From assembly GCA_017562135.1 (NCBI GenBank), contig QEYB01000926.1, positions 744,001-808,000 on the forward strand: a stretch of DNA of 64,000 nucleotides. The letters run 5' to 3'. Source of the DNA: Dipylidium caninum (lineage: Eukaryota; Platyhelminthes; Cestoda; Cyclophyllidea; Dipylidiidae). Below the pieces are notes generated by a model. It was not told the origin of the DNA and did not search any database. It saw nothing but the letters and a program-made list of their open reading frames with translations. Position numbers and translations under genes: made by a program. Positions 50,501 through 62,230 of this stretch are shown piece by piece. How positions within the stretch are numbered: the stretch's first letter is position 1; every line of letters starts with the position of its first letter.

Positions 50501-53500
50501 TGGTGTGTTTTGACCATCCAGTGGCCTCTACCTAGAACATGAAATATCAAATATGAGGGTGTAAGTGAAGAGCACCAGCCAATTCACCAATCACCTTCCC
50601 ATTTTGATCCTTGACCGGTATATGACAGTCGTTATGTCATCCCATTCCCTTTAATCGTTAGTTCCTTTGATTGGTCCCACTCCCTCCTTGGTTAAAACAA
50701 CCATTTAACCTAAGTACACCAATACTTGACCATGGCAAAGGACTTATTTGGATGTACTTGTCAAAAAGCGATAAAATTCAATGTAATATTTATTTGGCGC
50801 CATGAGAGGCGTTTAAATGGCATTGAGACGGTAGTTTACCGAGGGCGGATCGAGTTAATCTCACGTTAGAAAGATACACATCATCTCTCCAATGTCGGAC
50901 CCCTCATCCTGAATTGAAGGGAACGTCGTTTTTAAATACGTGTCGAATATTTGGGTGCCCATAAATGTGTTCTTATGGCTAACTTGAGGAACTCAATCGT
51001 TGAGGACTAAGCCTTTCCGCGTCCGGTTCTATCCAAGGCCACACATTTGTACGGTGATTTTGCCATTATCGTAAGGCAATAAAGTAATTTGAAGAAGAAG
51101 ATGAGGCACCAGGATAATAGGTCTACCTCACTCCCTAGTCATCCTTATTCACCTTGTGACCTACGTGACGGAATGTTTTTTTTAAGGCACCCGTATGCGT
51201 CGAATTGTCTTACTTTGGCTGGAGACGTGAGTCAGTAATTGAAGTCTAGACGAGGTCACACGTAAATAGGCTCTAATTTCACTTCTAATCTCTTCACTGT
51301 TACGGTTCGTTTTTGTTTAACCGGCGATGGTGGGAATGATTACTGGTCCTGGAGGTGCAGAGCTCTGCGCACACCCATTCTCACCCAGTAGATGTCTTCC
51401 TTTTAATGCTATTTAGACGTTTAATTTTTGAAAAAAAGTTTATTATATTTTGCGACACGTCACACTCACATTCAATTTGTCGATCTCTAAACTTAGTCTC
51501 ATTTCCCTAACTGTTTATGCACTATCATTTATGTATTCACCCTCTCGTCACTAAACCACTCATCTGCCTTCTCCACACGCCGCTCACACTTCAAATAAAC
51601 TATTCTTCTCGTTGAGTACATCGACTCGAGTTTAAATGAAAATTGATGTCTGCTGAACAAAATCTGGCTATAAACGGGGAAAGATGTTGTATCGGAGGAA
51701 TTTCGGATCATTTCCTTATCCCTTCTGCCAGCATCTGAGACGAAGTTAGTGAAAATAGGGTGGATGCCGTCGTGGGGATAGGAGAAGGGGAGGAGGGGAA
51801 ATCCTGTTTCATCCATTCTCAGTGTGTGCCACCTCTCGAATACCCCTTATATTCCTTCTCTCTATGATCAATCCGCCTCCTTTGGGAGATGAGATTAAAA
51901 TAGAAAACGAGGCTAGCGGAAATGAAGTATTATCAAGTGATGAAGCGTTTGAGGTTACGTTTAATTCAAGCATAAATTAGCACAAGAGACTTGATGACCT
52001 AAGAACATTCCAATTTCGTATACTTTTGATATGCCCCTTTTGAATGCGCCTCTACTTTCAATGCCCCAATTGAGTCATTCCTTCTGTGTACAATGAGTGT
52101 TTACTTCATAATCACCTATTGAATTCATCTTAGATCCCCCTTGACTTCTCTTAAATGAGTAGTTGACGACACGGTGATGGTTCTCGTGCGTAACCCTTCT
52201 CCCGCTATTTTTACCAGTTATTCCAAGGGTGTCGCGTCACCGGAGCGTTTTGTACGGACCAGACTTTACTTCACAAGTGAGAGTCACCTTCACTCCATTC
52301 TCACGTGCCTCCAACACGGCGGTCTGGCAGACGCGGCCACAGATGAACAGTGGAAGAGGGCGATGGACTATGTGAGCACTGTGCCCGAACTCAACTATCT
52401 CTCCCAAGTGGTCATTATGATCTACGAGGACCCAACTGTGGTAAGTGGAAGGCGAAAACTACTTTTTCCTTACCTTATAATCATTCGATTTAAATTTCAT
52501 GTCTACTTTGAAATCCTTCTTTGAATTGGCTGTTTGAAAATGCAATAGTATCTTCCCTCCCGCCTACATTTGTTATGCAATTTACTATACTATTACAGAC
52601 CCGTGCGTTCGTAGGATGGAATATTGGTAGCAGAAAAGTCCCGTCGTTGTCTGCTGCACAACCTCCGGTATTATTGATTCTCTTCAAGTCCAGACTTTGC
52701 TCCATCTCCCCACGCTAAGGACCTTTTAGAATGCATCTGATTTTTTCCAACATCTCATTTATTTATCGCTCAGCTATAGAGGCATTCGTTGACAAACCTT
52801 TGATGTGTCTGAATTGAGTCTTAACAGAGTGGACAGCTATTGTTTCCTCCGGTGGGGATGAAAGATGGCTTGGGTAACGTGATCTCGCGACGTTGCCACT
52901 TTTTTTCAGCCTTTCATGGACCGCTTAAAAGTGGGCACGTTTCATGTCTCTGTTTAACCTTTGGCCCAAACCACTCTTGTGCTTTGCACAATGTGTTTAT
53001 CTGTATCTCTCCGCGTGTTTGTGTGTAAGCAAACAATTTCGAGGCTCTATGTTTGTCAATCATGAGGAGACCTTAGTACTCAGTCAATGTGCTTGCGAGT
53101 AGATGTGTTAAAACCCGGCCAAGCGTTCCTTCTGTTAGTTGAATTCATTCTTCACCGAATCTCTTAGGGTAGTGAAAATGACCCTGTGTTTATATTGGCG
53201 AAAATGATTCTCAAGTAAATACAACTGAATAAGTCTACTTCTGTCTTAGCTATTTAGCCGGACACTTCTGTTCGACCTTTTTCCGCAAATATAGACGCCT
53301 CCCTTTCCACAAGGATGACACCCTCCTGGAGTCTTCTATCCCTATTCTCCTTTCCCCCTTCCGTCCCTCTTCCCCCTCCACCTCATCATTTCTTCACTGA
53401 CTTCTGTGAGCTACTTTTCACCTTTGCATTTTTTAGGTTGACAAAAGGTGTATAACCGAAATTACATTCTAATTTGAGAAGTTATTGTCCACGATGCCTT

Positions 53501-56500
53501 GTCAACTACATCACTTGAGCGCTACTCAAGTGTAGAATAGTTTGAGGACATGAGAACCGATAGTATCTCCACGTGGCACGATTTCCGCAACTGTAAATAG
53601 TCGCAAATGCTAATCCTCTTGAGACTTATGTACCTGATAGGTGTGGCAGTATCTCCAAAAGAATAAACTAAGGAGAAATTCTATTCTCTCTACATTACAT
53701 GTCGTCCTTCGTTTAACACTCTTCAGGCATTGCAGAAGGTTCTTTATCCCACTGAGGCTGGCCGGTTTTCTGTCTCGGCTGTTATTCGCACTGATTTGGG
53801 CCTTTCTGCTAGCAATCTTGGCTCAAAAACCAAAAATAAAGCCTTCGTTCTTTATTTGGAGCGGATCAGTGAAGAAAATTGTCTTTTCCCTTCTCCAGGG
53901 GTAACAAAAGTGAGAGTAGGACTGAGTGCGTGGCCTTTAATCTCCTCTTAGTCTTTAGTATCACGTGACTCTTAAAATCGTTTGCAAATGTGAAATTACC
54001 TTTAAGAGTTTTCGAAGCGGCGTCAAACGTTTTCTTATTGGACCGGATAAGATGGCAAGGAATGGTGAGGAACTTAGTCCTGCCCTTTTGGCAAACTGGT
54101 TTAGCATTAAAAGTTGATAGAGGTTTATTTCACCTGCTCGAAAGTTTTAGGATTCTCTTTTTATTCTTCATGTGGGAATATTCGAGAGTTCTTGAGGACC
54201 CAACGCATTAATTTTGTCTATCAGTTGGTTTTCCCAGTAACCTGACACTGTATGGTTTCTCTCTTTCCGCAGGAACCCAAGACCGAAAAGAAGTTCCACG
54301 TGGAACTGCACTTCAGTCCAGGAGCTCACGCACTTTGTCGAGATTTGCCTGCTGGCTCCGGGTTCAGACCTGGCCGACGAGAGGTTAGTTTATGTTTTCT
54401 CTTCATTCAACCTACTATTTACTCGTTATACTTTATTCTTGTTTATCACATTTTATGGTAGAAAAAGCGACAAATTACCTAGCTCGAACCGTGGTTCTAT
54501 TCATTACCCTTATCCTAATGCCGCCACTTATTGCATGAGCAGGAATATTGGTGAAGTGGTTGCCTACCACCCACCCAATCTCAAGGGTGTAGAGATTGCA
54601 CCAAAGAGAAATATAAAATGTGATCCAAAATGGACTTTTAGTAAGTGGTCACAAGGCTTTCCCTGCCTTCCATGCATCGCCGCCCAGCGTTACATAACTT
54701 GGTATCTTGTTTCATTCATGAAAGATGGTAATTCTCTTCGTAGTTTATGAATAAACTTCTATAATTTGAGACCGAGAGAAGAGGTGTTATGACTCGTCTA
54801 GCAATCAACAAACTTCTGGAGTCTACCATCAAACAAAGTTTGGAAATTCAATCATGCCTCCACTATCCAATGATTAGGTGATCGCCCACTTCCCCTCACA
54901 CTATATGTAATGAGTATTTCAGCGAATTATCCGCCTATTCTCTTCGCCTGTGCGAAAACTCACCCTATCGGTCGCTGCAATGAACCGTCGTCAAAGTATA
55001 GGTGTAATGGAACATGTCTGCGTCACTTTGTCTTAATTAAGTAAATAGAACGCATTGTGAAACGGTGGAGAGAGCTTTTAATACGTGGAAAGGGTTACTG
55101 TATCTACCTTAGAGACTCCCGAGACTTATTAGTTAAATCAAAACTAAGTTTCAGGATAGGGCCTCCTTACCATATTTGTTTTACTTTTTTTATTTATTTG
55201 CTCATTTGGTTTTATTTTACATTTCGGTTCTGTGAACCGAGGAGAGGCAGAAGTATGTATGGTATTGCCAAATTAATAATCGACATTCCTTTTGTTCTCT
55301 CTCTTCCCTCCACAAAATTTGCGTCCCACCCACTAAATTAAAATTTATAACGTCAAATCTTGCATGCCCTGCTTTGGCCTTAATCAATTTTGCACCATTT
55401 GATCTTTTGTCCATTCCATTGTTTTGCACTCTCATATTCTCGCCATAACACCCACGCATGCGACCAGAACGGTTGTTGTTCCCAGACCAGTCTTTTGAGC
55501 AGTTCAACCTCTCTGGCCGAGACCAGTTTCGATTCGGCTAGTGAGTATACGGGTGCAGAAGTGACCTTGACGCACTCACCACCTCCCTCCACATCTCTGG
55601 GTCGTCAGAAAAATGTCGCCTCTCCCCGAGATCAACCTGTGAATAAACGGGACGTTCTTAGCTGTCGCAACCTCGGGATTGATCGTTCACTCCCCTCTGA
55701 TCTGCACGAAGTTGAAATTATTCCTGATACTCTTCCAAATGGTACTACTACTAGTGGGGTAAATAAGGCCGCTGGGAAGTTGCACAATGAGAAGCACCGT
55801 AGGAATCAGCGAGTCTCGAGGCAGACTTCTGCTGTCTACCGTCCACCAGAAAACGCTCCCGGTCTCTGCTACGCCAACGTAGTGAACCAGGATGCAGTGC
55901 TGGGACACCGATCACGTATGCAGGAACTGTGGCTGGAGAACATGCGAAGTGTACATCGACAGCATCAGAACATCCTCAAACGCGGTTCCGAGCGCTCAAT
56001 GAGTACAGGGCCTATGGTGGAGCATGCTATTGAAATGTCTCTCATTCAAAGCGAGGTCAACTCGACGTGGCATGAGAAGACTCTAACTACCTTATGTAAG
56101 CCTCCACAGAGCGGACCTAATTGGGGATACGAAAACCCCTCTGAATCGCCGTCAAGATCTACTTCGGCACACTTCTCTAAAACACATGGCAGGTTCACCG
56201 TCACCTCTCCAATTGAATCGACAGGGCTGGAAACGCCACCTAACAGCGATACACGGAGTCCTTTATGGTTTACTGACACTATTGACAGAGAGGATGATGA
56301 TATTGAGACAACTGGGGAGCCGGAGGTCTCCACTTCTCATTCAACACTCGATCTGGCTGTCGCAGGTGGCTCAGCTAGTCCTCAACCTTCTGCTCCGCCA
56401 CCCCCACCATCAGCTGAAAAGTTAAGATACTTTCCAGCTACCACCCCGGGCTCTCCGGTGAAATGGCTCTGTCGAAATGGTGTCTCTCCACCATCTCATA

Positions 56501-59500
56501 ACAACACCCTCATCTCACGGCGCATGAGTTTCGGTGATCAGCCTTCGGAGTTCTACCCGCTTCAGAAGAAGTTATCTGGTCAAAGAGTAAGTGGAGGAGG
56601 TGGAAATGGTGGCGGTGGTTGCGGCGAAGGAAGTAGGGAGGGAGGTGAAGGAGAGGAAGAGACCTCAGCCACGGTCGCACAAGTCTACACTTCGTTGGAT
56701 TCAGTGAAGCCAGATCGTGCTCAGGAATTATTCAATCAGGGAGCTCCTGTGGCCCAGTGGTTGATGGAGTACTTTGACCAAATCGAGAAGGCCAAGTGGA
56801 GTAAGGTAGAGCCTCAGGAGGATGAAGAGGCGGAGGATGTTGACATCGAGGCTCGGAATCACCGAGGCTCTCTCAAGCCTGTTGACTATAAACCAATTCT
56901 GTCTGCAGCCGACTATCTGGAAGCTGATGCCTCTGCCGCAGTGGTACGCTAACCACTGTCTTTGCATCTTTTTAGTTTGGCTAATACAGCAGTCATCTTT
57001 TGAGTTTGAGATGGGTGTTGGTGTGATTGCGCTCCGGAGCTTGAAGCATGATTCAATTTTCTTCGCACTTTGCAACCTTGAAGTCCTCCTTTCTTGCATT
57101 TGAAGTCTTCGATGGAATGCCTTGATAATTAACCCAAGCTGCAATTGAGTGGTATAATATTTACTACCGTCCTTGTATTCGAGTTAAACACTCCTCTGTA
57201 CTTGTTTGTCTTCTATCGCGTTTTTAAAGGTGCTCGTTTATAAACACTTTTGTCATTTAATCTCTAATTGATCGAAGTAGCCGCCATTCTACTGTCTTCC
57301 TCTTTCTACTAAAGAAAGATTTGCATCAAAACCAATTGATTTGGCCTCATTCATGTTCTGAAGACATAGTACTAAATTTGTCCATATACGTAGTATAAGG
57401 CTGTAATTTCCTTATCTTGGTGCATTACCCGCGTGATCTTCCATGTTTCCGCTATCGATAAATCCCAGCGCCTGTTTTACTTTCGCATTATTCCTCATGC
57501 CCCCCCCCCCATACGAGCGTTCTCTTGAGGGCCAAAACGCCTCTTTTCACTGATCGCTATTCGCACTCTCATTTAACCTTTGATTTGCATTGCGACATTA
57601 TTCTTGCACGCTACCCTCAGAAGTCTGTGCCTGCGGATGATCTAGTTAAAATGCATCTTGTGTAATGCACTGTGTTTGCTGGTTCACATCGCTGATTGAC
57701 CTGCACAAGCACTCCTCCAGATTTTCCTTACCTAGTTACAGTTACATTGACCCTTTTTCTCTTCCATGCTTAAACAGATTCCTAAACAGTCCACTTGCCA
57801 GGAAAATCATCTGGTTTCTGGTAAGTCAATGCTACCCCGTTGATATCTCATCATTTGAAATTGGTCTAACAGTTTCTTTCCTAGTTCCTAGGCTCCCCGT
57901 TAAGACCGTGACTCCATAATCGGTTTCTTAAATGGCTACAAGGAAACCTTAGAACACAGATGACCCCCTTATGTGTGACCTGTTATGTCTTAGTCATCTT
58001 TATGACATTCATGCTGCGCTTTAAGAAGAAGGCTTTTTCAGCCCATAGATTGTAGGCGTTGTATAGGTATGACGGCCTCTCTGTGGACATCACTTTTGGT
58101 GTATGAACTTATCAAGCAATCCAAAAATGTCTGGTAAATTATATGAAACGAATTTAGTGATGAAAAGTCTAAAAACTTGTTCATTAATATCGTCAATCAT
58201 GTCTTTCAAGACTTGAGGTTTTGTTTAGTCGACAGGGTAGGAGAAACAACGTTCTATCCTTAAAATTTATGACTTTCATTCCAGATGACCAATTAACACC
58301 ATCGAGGGAGAAATTGGATGTCCTGACACCGGGACACGCGGGAGCTGGTCAAATGACGTCGAGAAAGACGTCGGACGGCGTATCCGGGGATGATGATCTC
58401 CCAGTCAGGACGAGGAATTCCATGCCCACCACAGTCCAAGTGATCGCGCCACTAGATGGCCCGAGAGAGATCTCCACAAACGCATTGCATCAGGCAAATG
58501 CAAAAGAGTTGAATGCTCTCACCTACCCCAATTACCAAATGCAAATTGATTTCAAGGGCAAGTCTCCATATGCTGTAACCTCTAATAACTTTTACAAATG
58601 GTGCTGTTTGGGAATCTGGAATAATTTCATAAAGCTTACCTGCCATCATAGAGCAAAGAATTTTGAGGCAGGCAGGAGGGGCAGGGGGCAAGTGCCACCT
58701 CAATTTATTAAACTGTTCCCCTTAACTATTGAGGTCCCACTCATATTGCTGTTCGTACTCTTACGAAAAAAATATAAATGGTGTTAGATTTGTTAATACC
58801 TGTAATAGTTCTCTCAAGTCAACGTACGGCACTTTTTCGTCAGATGTGAAAGCATACATTTTTCTCTGCTGGAGACAAGTCCAGTAAAGTGGTCGTCGGA
58901 AAGACGATGGTGACAAATTTCAGTGAACTAATTAAGGCAATTGAAAGTGAGAGGAGTGGGGCTGTTTCGCGGACATTTTTTTTTCCATTTTTGTGATTGG
59001 CGCTATAAACGTCTTACCAAATTAGTCTAGAGAGTTCTAAACTCAATTTTAAGCCTTCATGTACGCTTCTGCCTCTCTCTTGGTCGCCTTCTTTTTCGAT
59101 AATTAAAAGAAGTTCTGTAAAACGATAGTTATACTTCGCATTGTCTACTGAAACTTGTCTGTATTCGTAAAAACTATTTTTTTTGCTTTCAGAGCTCCAA
59201 CAATGTCCCTTTGTTCCACAGGCCTGTGGTATGTTATTACTGGACTTGTACTTAATCTCCAACCTATTCACTGGTAGAACGCTTCGTCACCTATTTGACA
59301 CTGTAAACTCATAACAATGCCTTTTCTACATAATCAGAATCAACTACTTAACTAAATTTGTAGGGAAACGGTAGCTTTTTCTCGTCTTCCTTACAATTAT
59401 CAACTTAATTTGTGTCTAGAGGTTGTCAACTCTATGTACGCCATATCCGAAAATGACTGTATGGGGTGATTCCTATGAAATCGGTAGATTTGACATGTCC

Positions 59501-60402
59501 TTGGATATGGTTCCACCCTCCTTTCTGAGGCGATTTGAGTGATTATCCTCATTTTGTGGCATCATTTATCCTAGCTACTAGTCCATCATTGAGTATATGC
59601 AAAAGAGTAAAGATGTTGTGGTATTAGGTTTCTACTAAGCTTTGATGTTTAATACATGATTAGATGTAGATTTTTCTAAGATGTGTGCTGTGATAGACTG
59701 AGCCCCTTTTTGGTTATTTTGGCACTAGACACACCCACAGCCTGCGGCAAAAGGCATCATCGTGGACTTATCAGCACCGCGGTCATCTGTGGATCGCGTG
59801 ATACGTATTCGAGCAGTGTTCCTGATCTTGTACAACTTCTAAATTGTTCTGACAGCGACAGACAATCTCAGATCGAAAGTAATTTGTATACTTGTAAACT
59901 ATTACGCTTATTCTTAAGTCAACACCTAGAAACATTTTTTACTTTCTAAGTAGCTCCGCCAGTCGATCTTATGGTCCCCAGTGCACCAAGTGTGCCGGAA
60001 ATCTACCCGTTGGAGACGCTGCACAATGCAATGACGTTACACCAATTGGAGAGTTTCCTAACTCGACTAACGACAACTAAATTTCCCTCCCCGTTCACCT
60101 CACCGCGTCTTTCTTCTGGAGGCGGTCCAGTTAATCTCGTTTCGTCCACAGAAAGGGTGGGCAAAGTGAACTCCGAGGCTCCACGTGCTCGATACACTGC
60201 GGCCTTAGTCCCCACATCATTGGTAGACATGGAGGTGAGGAGAGCTGGACTTTCGTCTTTGTCTTCTGCTTCTACCACCACATCGTCTGGTGTTCGTATA
60301 AGGAGTAAACGATCCGTCTCGGAGCCTGGAGATTTCGCACACCTTAAGCCAACGGTTATGATGATAAAAGCGGCTAGCTATCCTTCCGAGGGAGGGGAGT
60401 AG
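41514..60402 (+). CDS. PPIP5K: Inositol hexakisphosphate/diphosphoinositol kinase (VIP1)
   Basis: Bifunctional enzyme making 1-position inositol pyrophosphates (ATP-grasp kinase) and removing them (histidine-phosphatase-like domain). Exons: 41514-41945, 42056-42277, 44704-45366, 45678-45784, 48268-49199, 49836-49960, 52218-52440, 54273-54383, 55486-56949, 57778-57820, 58285-58574, 59193-59228, 59729-59878, 59954-60402. Kinase: [72 protein letters not shown]. Phosphatase: [13 protein letters not shown] (RHG motif), [41 protein letters not shown]. The first eight exons (938 codons) are firm. Exon 9 is a long Ser/Pro/Gly-rich linker; later small exons are tentative, and phases between 58574, 59193 and 59729 do not close. 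YSSSVPDL and [20 protein letters not shown] match the conserved PPIP5K tail. One extra C at 45081-45085 breaks the frame. Confidence 0.92.
45081..45085 (+). other. C5 run causing a +1 frameshift in PPIP5K exon 3
   Basis: Exon 44704-45366 is 663 nt, but its splice phases (0 in, 2 out) require 3n+2. With four C instead of five, the conserved stretch between the kinase and phosphatase domains reads through (IPLVP then [10 protein letters not shown], matching other PPIP5Ks). As it stands, the frame ends at about 45142. Homopolymer position and perfect phase repair point to a consensus error, though a real indel is not excluded. Confidence 0.85.
47966..47987. repeat. 22-bp perfect palindrome
   Basis: AATGTATACAT followed directly by its reverse complement, in PPIP5K intron 4, about 300 nt before exon 5. 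AT-rich, so chance is possible, but a perfect 22-mer is notable. It could form a cruciform or be a binding site. Confidence 0.8.
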
Positions 60403-61833
60403 GGAATTTCTCCTCTTTCCCTTTTGAGCTACCCCCCCCCCCTTCTCTCACCTGTCCGTGTATGTGTTAGTGATTTTTTAAGGCCAAGATCTGGAGTGGA
60501 ACGGAAGACCTACATAGGATTGAGAAATTTATTTAAAATCCTTGTATTATATTCGGCTTAGCTTAAGTAACACGTAAGTAACAAGCGTGTGGCCTTTTTC
60601 TCCTACTTGATATTATCTACATTGTGGGCTGGAAATTTCTGGTAAAAGTTGGCAGTTTTACAGAGTGTGAGCTTTATGTATTTATGTATTTTTAGCAAAT
60701 CGGGGTACATGTTATAGGAAATCGCGATGCAGTGGTGAATCAGTTTACTACGGAACTGATAAGGGAATAATTTGGCGGCGGGGGGAGCGACGAAATGGAG
60801 TACAAAAATTGGTGCGGAAGTGAAGTGAGGACGGAATGTGGATCCTATGGTGGAGGTAGGAGGGCGCACAGTGATTACACATTTTACTTGCTATTCACTT
60901 GAGGAGTTCCACTGATTTTGCGATCTAAAAGTTATGTCGCATAAAAACTGACGAAAATTCGCTCTTCTTGAAATACCTAGCGCTTTGATTAGCAAATGGT
61001 AGAATGGCTTTATATCACTTGCTTCAATTTGCGTGCGATGATAACAAAAGCACATAAACGTTTCATTCTTGTGAATTACTGGGGCAACATGAAGCCAGAT
61101 TGAATTATTAAACACGTGCGTATTAACGGACTTAAGAATTAGCTATTGGGTTTCAGTTATCTTATACTTCTTGATTTCCAAATTCACAAAATAGGCCTCT
61201 TACACTGATGGTTGATACTTATAAACAACGGGGGACACCGCAATGCTTACCAATGTGCCAAAAAATATTTTGTTGCCTAGGGCCTTTTATGAGGAAACAT
61301 CGAATCATCTTCCCCGTCAGAGTTTACCGTATAAAAACCGAACGCATGGTTTCCTAACAAGTATATTTTCAACAAGGTTAAGTAAGTCCGTGACCGCATC
61401 AAGGGAAGAATCCAATGTTTATCAATCTTATTACCGCATAAAAAGGCTTTTGTGTTAGCCTGAGTTTAACGTGAAGATATCCTTGGTCATTGCTTTGGTA
61501 CCATGGAGGTGAATCGACTATGCTAGTTCAATTAACTACAATTAGTATCCAATGCAACATTAAAGGACACTATTTAGGGACTGCAAGCCGTGGTTATTTA
61601 AATTTCCACAAAATTAACTTACTCTCATGCAATAATCACATTGCGGGAAGTATTTTGAAAACAAAAATTTCTAGGAACGATTTCTAAATCTCAGAGATCG
61701 GATCTGGAATACACGTACGAGTCCATCGTTTGATCTGAACCATTTTATTACGTACTCGAAGGACCGCCTCATTCGACTACCCATGCTGTAGGATGCTTAA
61801 CGTCGCGATCGAGTGAGTTGCGCCTCCTCCTAA
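60403..61833. other. PPIP5K 3' region and spacer
   Basis: About 1.4 kb after the PPIP5K stop. A run of 11 C lies at 60432-60442. No AATAAA stands out in the first 300 nt. Short frames only, nothing recognised. Confidence 0.4.
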
Positions 61834-62118
61834 CCAGCTTTTAGAGAGAAACCGTTTACTTTCGACTTCGCCATTTCGGAACAATCGAAAGACTGGCGAG
61901 AACTAGAAACACAGACATTGGGCGACGCCGATGAAAAGCAGGCACAACCAAGCGAATCGTTTTTTGCGAATACCCCCGACGGCGACAACTACTTCACTAT
62001 CGAAAACCCCGCCCACATTAAGGCAAAGTGGCTTGAAGATCGACGATCGGTTAAGGACGCCACACGCAGAGCTGGAAAACACTTCCTGTGGAGCGCCATC
62101 CAGACCCACCGGACCTAA
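61834..62118 (+). CDS. Unassigned terminal exon, maybe alternative PPIP5K end
   Basis: A 94-codon frame without a clear own start, preceded by a strong acceptor (CTCCTCCTAACCAGCTTTTAG ends at 61844, with branch-site-like CTAAC) and ending TAA at 62118, with AATAAA 99 nt later. The likely exon is therefore 61845-62118. The peptide is polar and charged (QSKDWRELETQTLGDADEKQ, FFANTPDGDNYFTIENPAHI, WLEDRRSV) and I do not recognise it. Codon use looks more GC-rich than the surroundings. The donor-like GGGA|GTAGGG just before the PPIP5K stop (60398) has the phase needed to splice into it, so it may be an alternative PPIP5K C-terminus. It is tail-to-tail with importin alpha, 113 nt between stops. 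Confidence 0.4.
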   Translation, partial: PAFREKPFTFDFAISEQSKDWRELETQTLGDADEKQAQPSESFFANTPDGDNYFTIENPAHIKAKWLEDRRSVKDATRRAGKHFLWSAIQTHRT

Positions 62119-62216
62119 GGGACCCCACCATTCCAAAACTCCACGGCAGGCCCTAACGCTCACCAATCCGGGTAAATTCTTAGAATTTCAAAACTGTACA
62201 TAAAGCTCAAATAATT

Positions 62217-62222
62217 AATAAA
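62217..62222 (+). terminator. Poly(A) signal of the 61.8-62.1 kb exon
   Basis: AATAAA 99 nt after the TAA at 62118. It lies only 9 nt from the importin alpha stop on the other strand, so the two 3' ends probably overlap. Confidence 0.45.
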
Positions 62223-62230
62223 ATTCGCGA

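Noticed and set aside
55390..55485. Upstream part of the long PPIP5K frame
   Set aside because: The acceptor TTGTTGTTCCCAG at 55485 fits phase 0 from the previous exon, and the codons before it look like intron.
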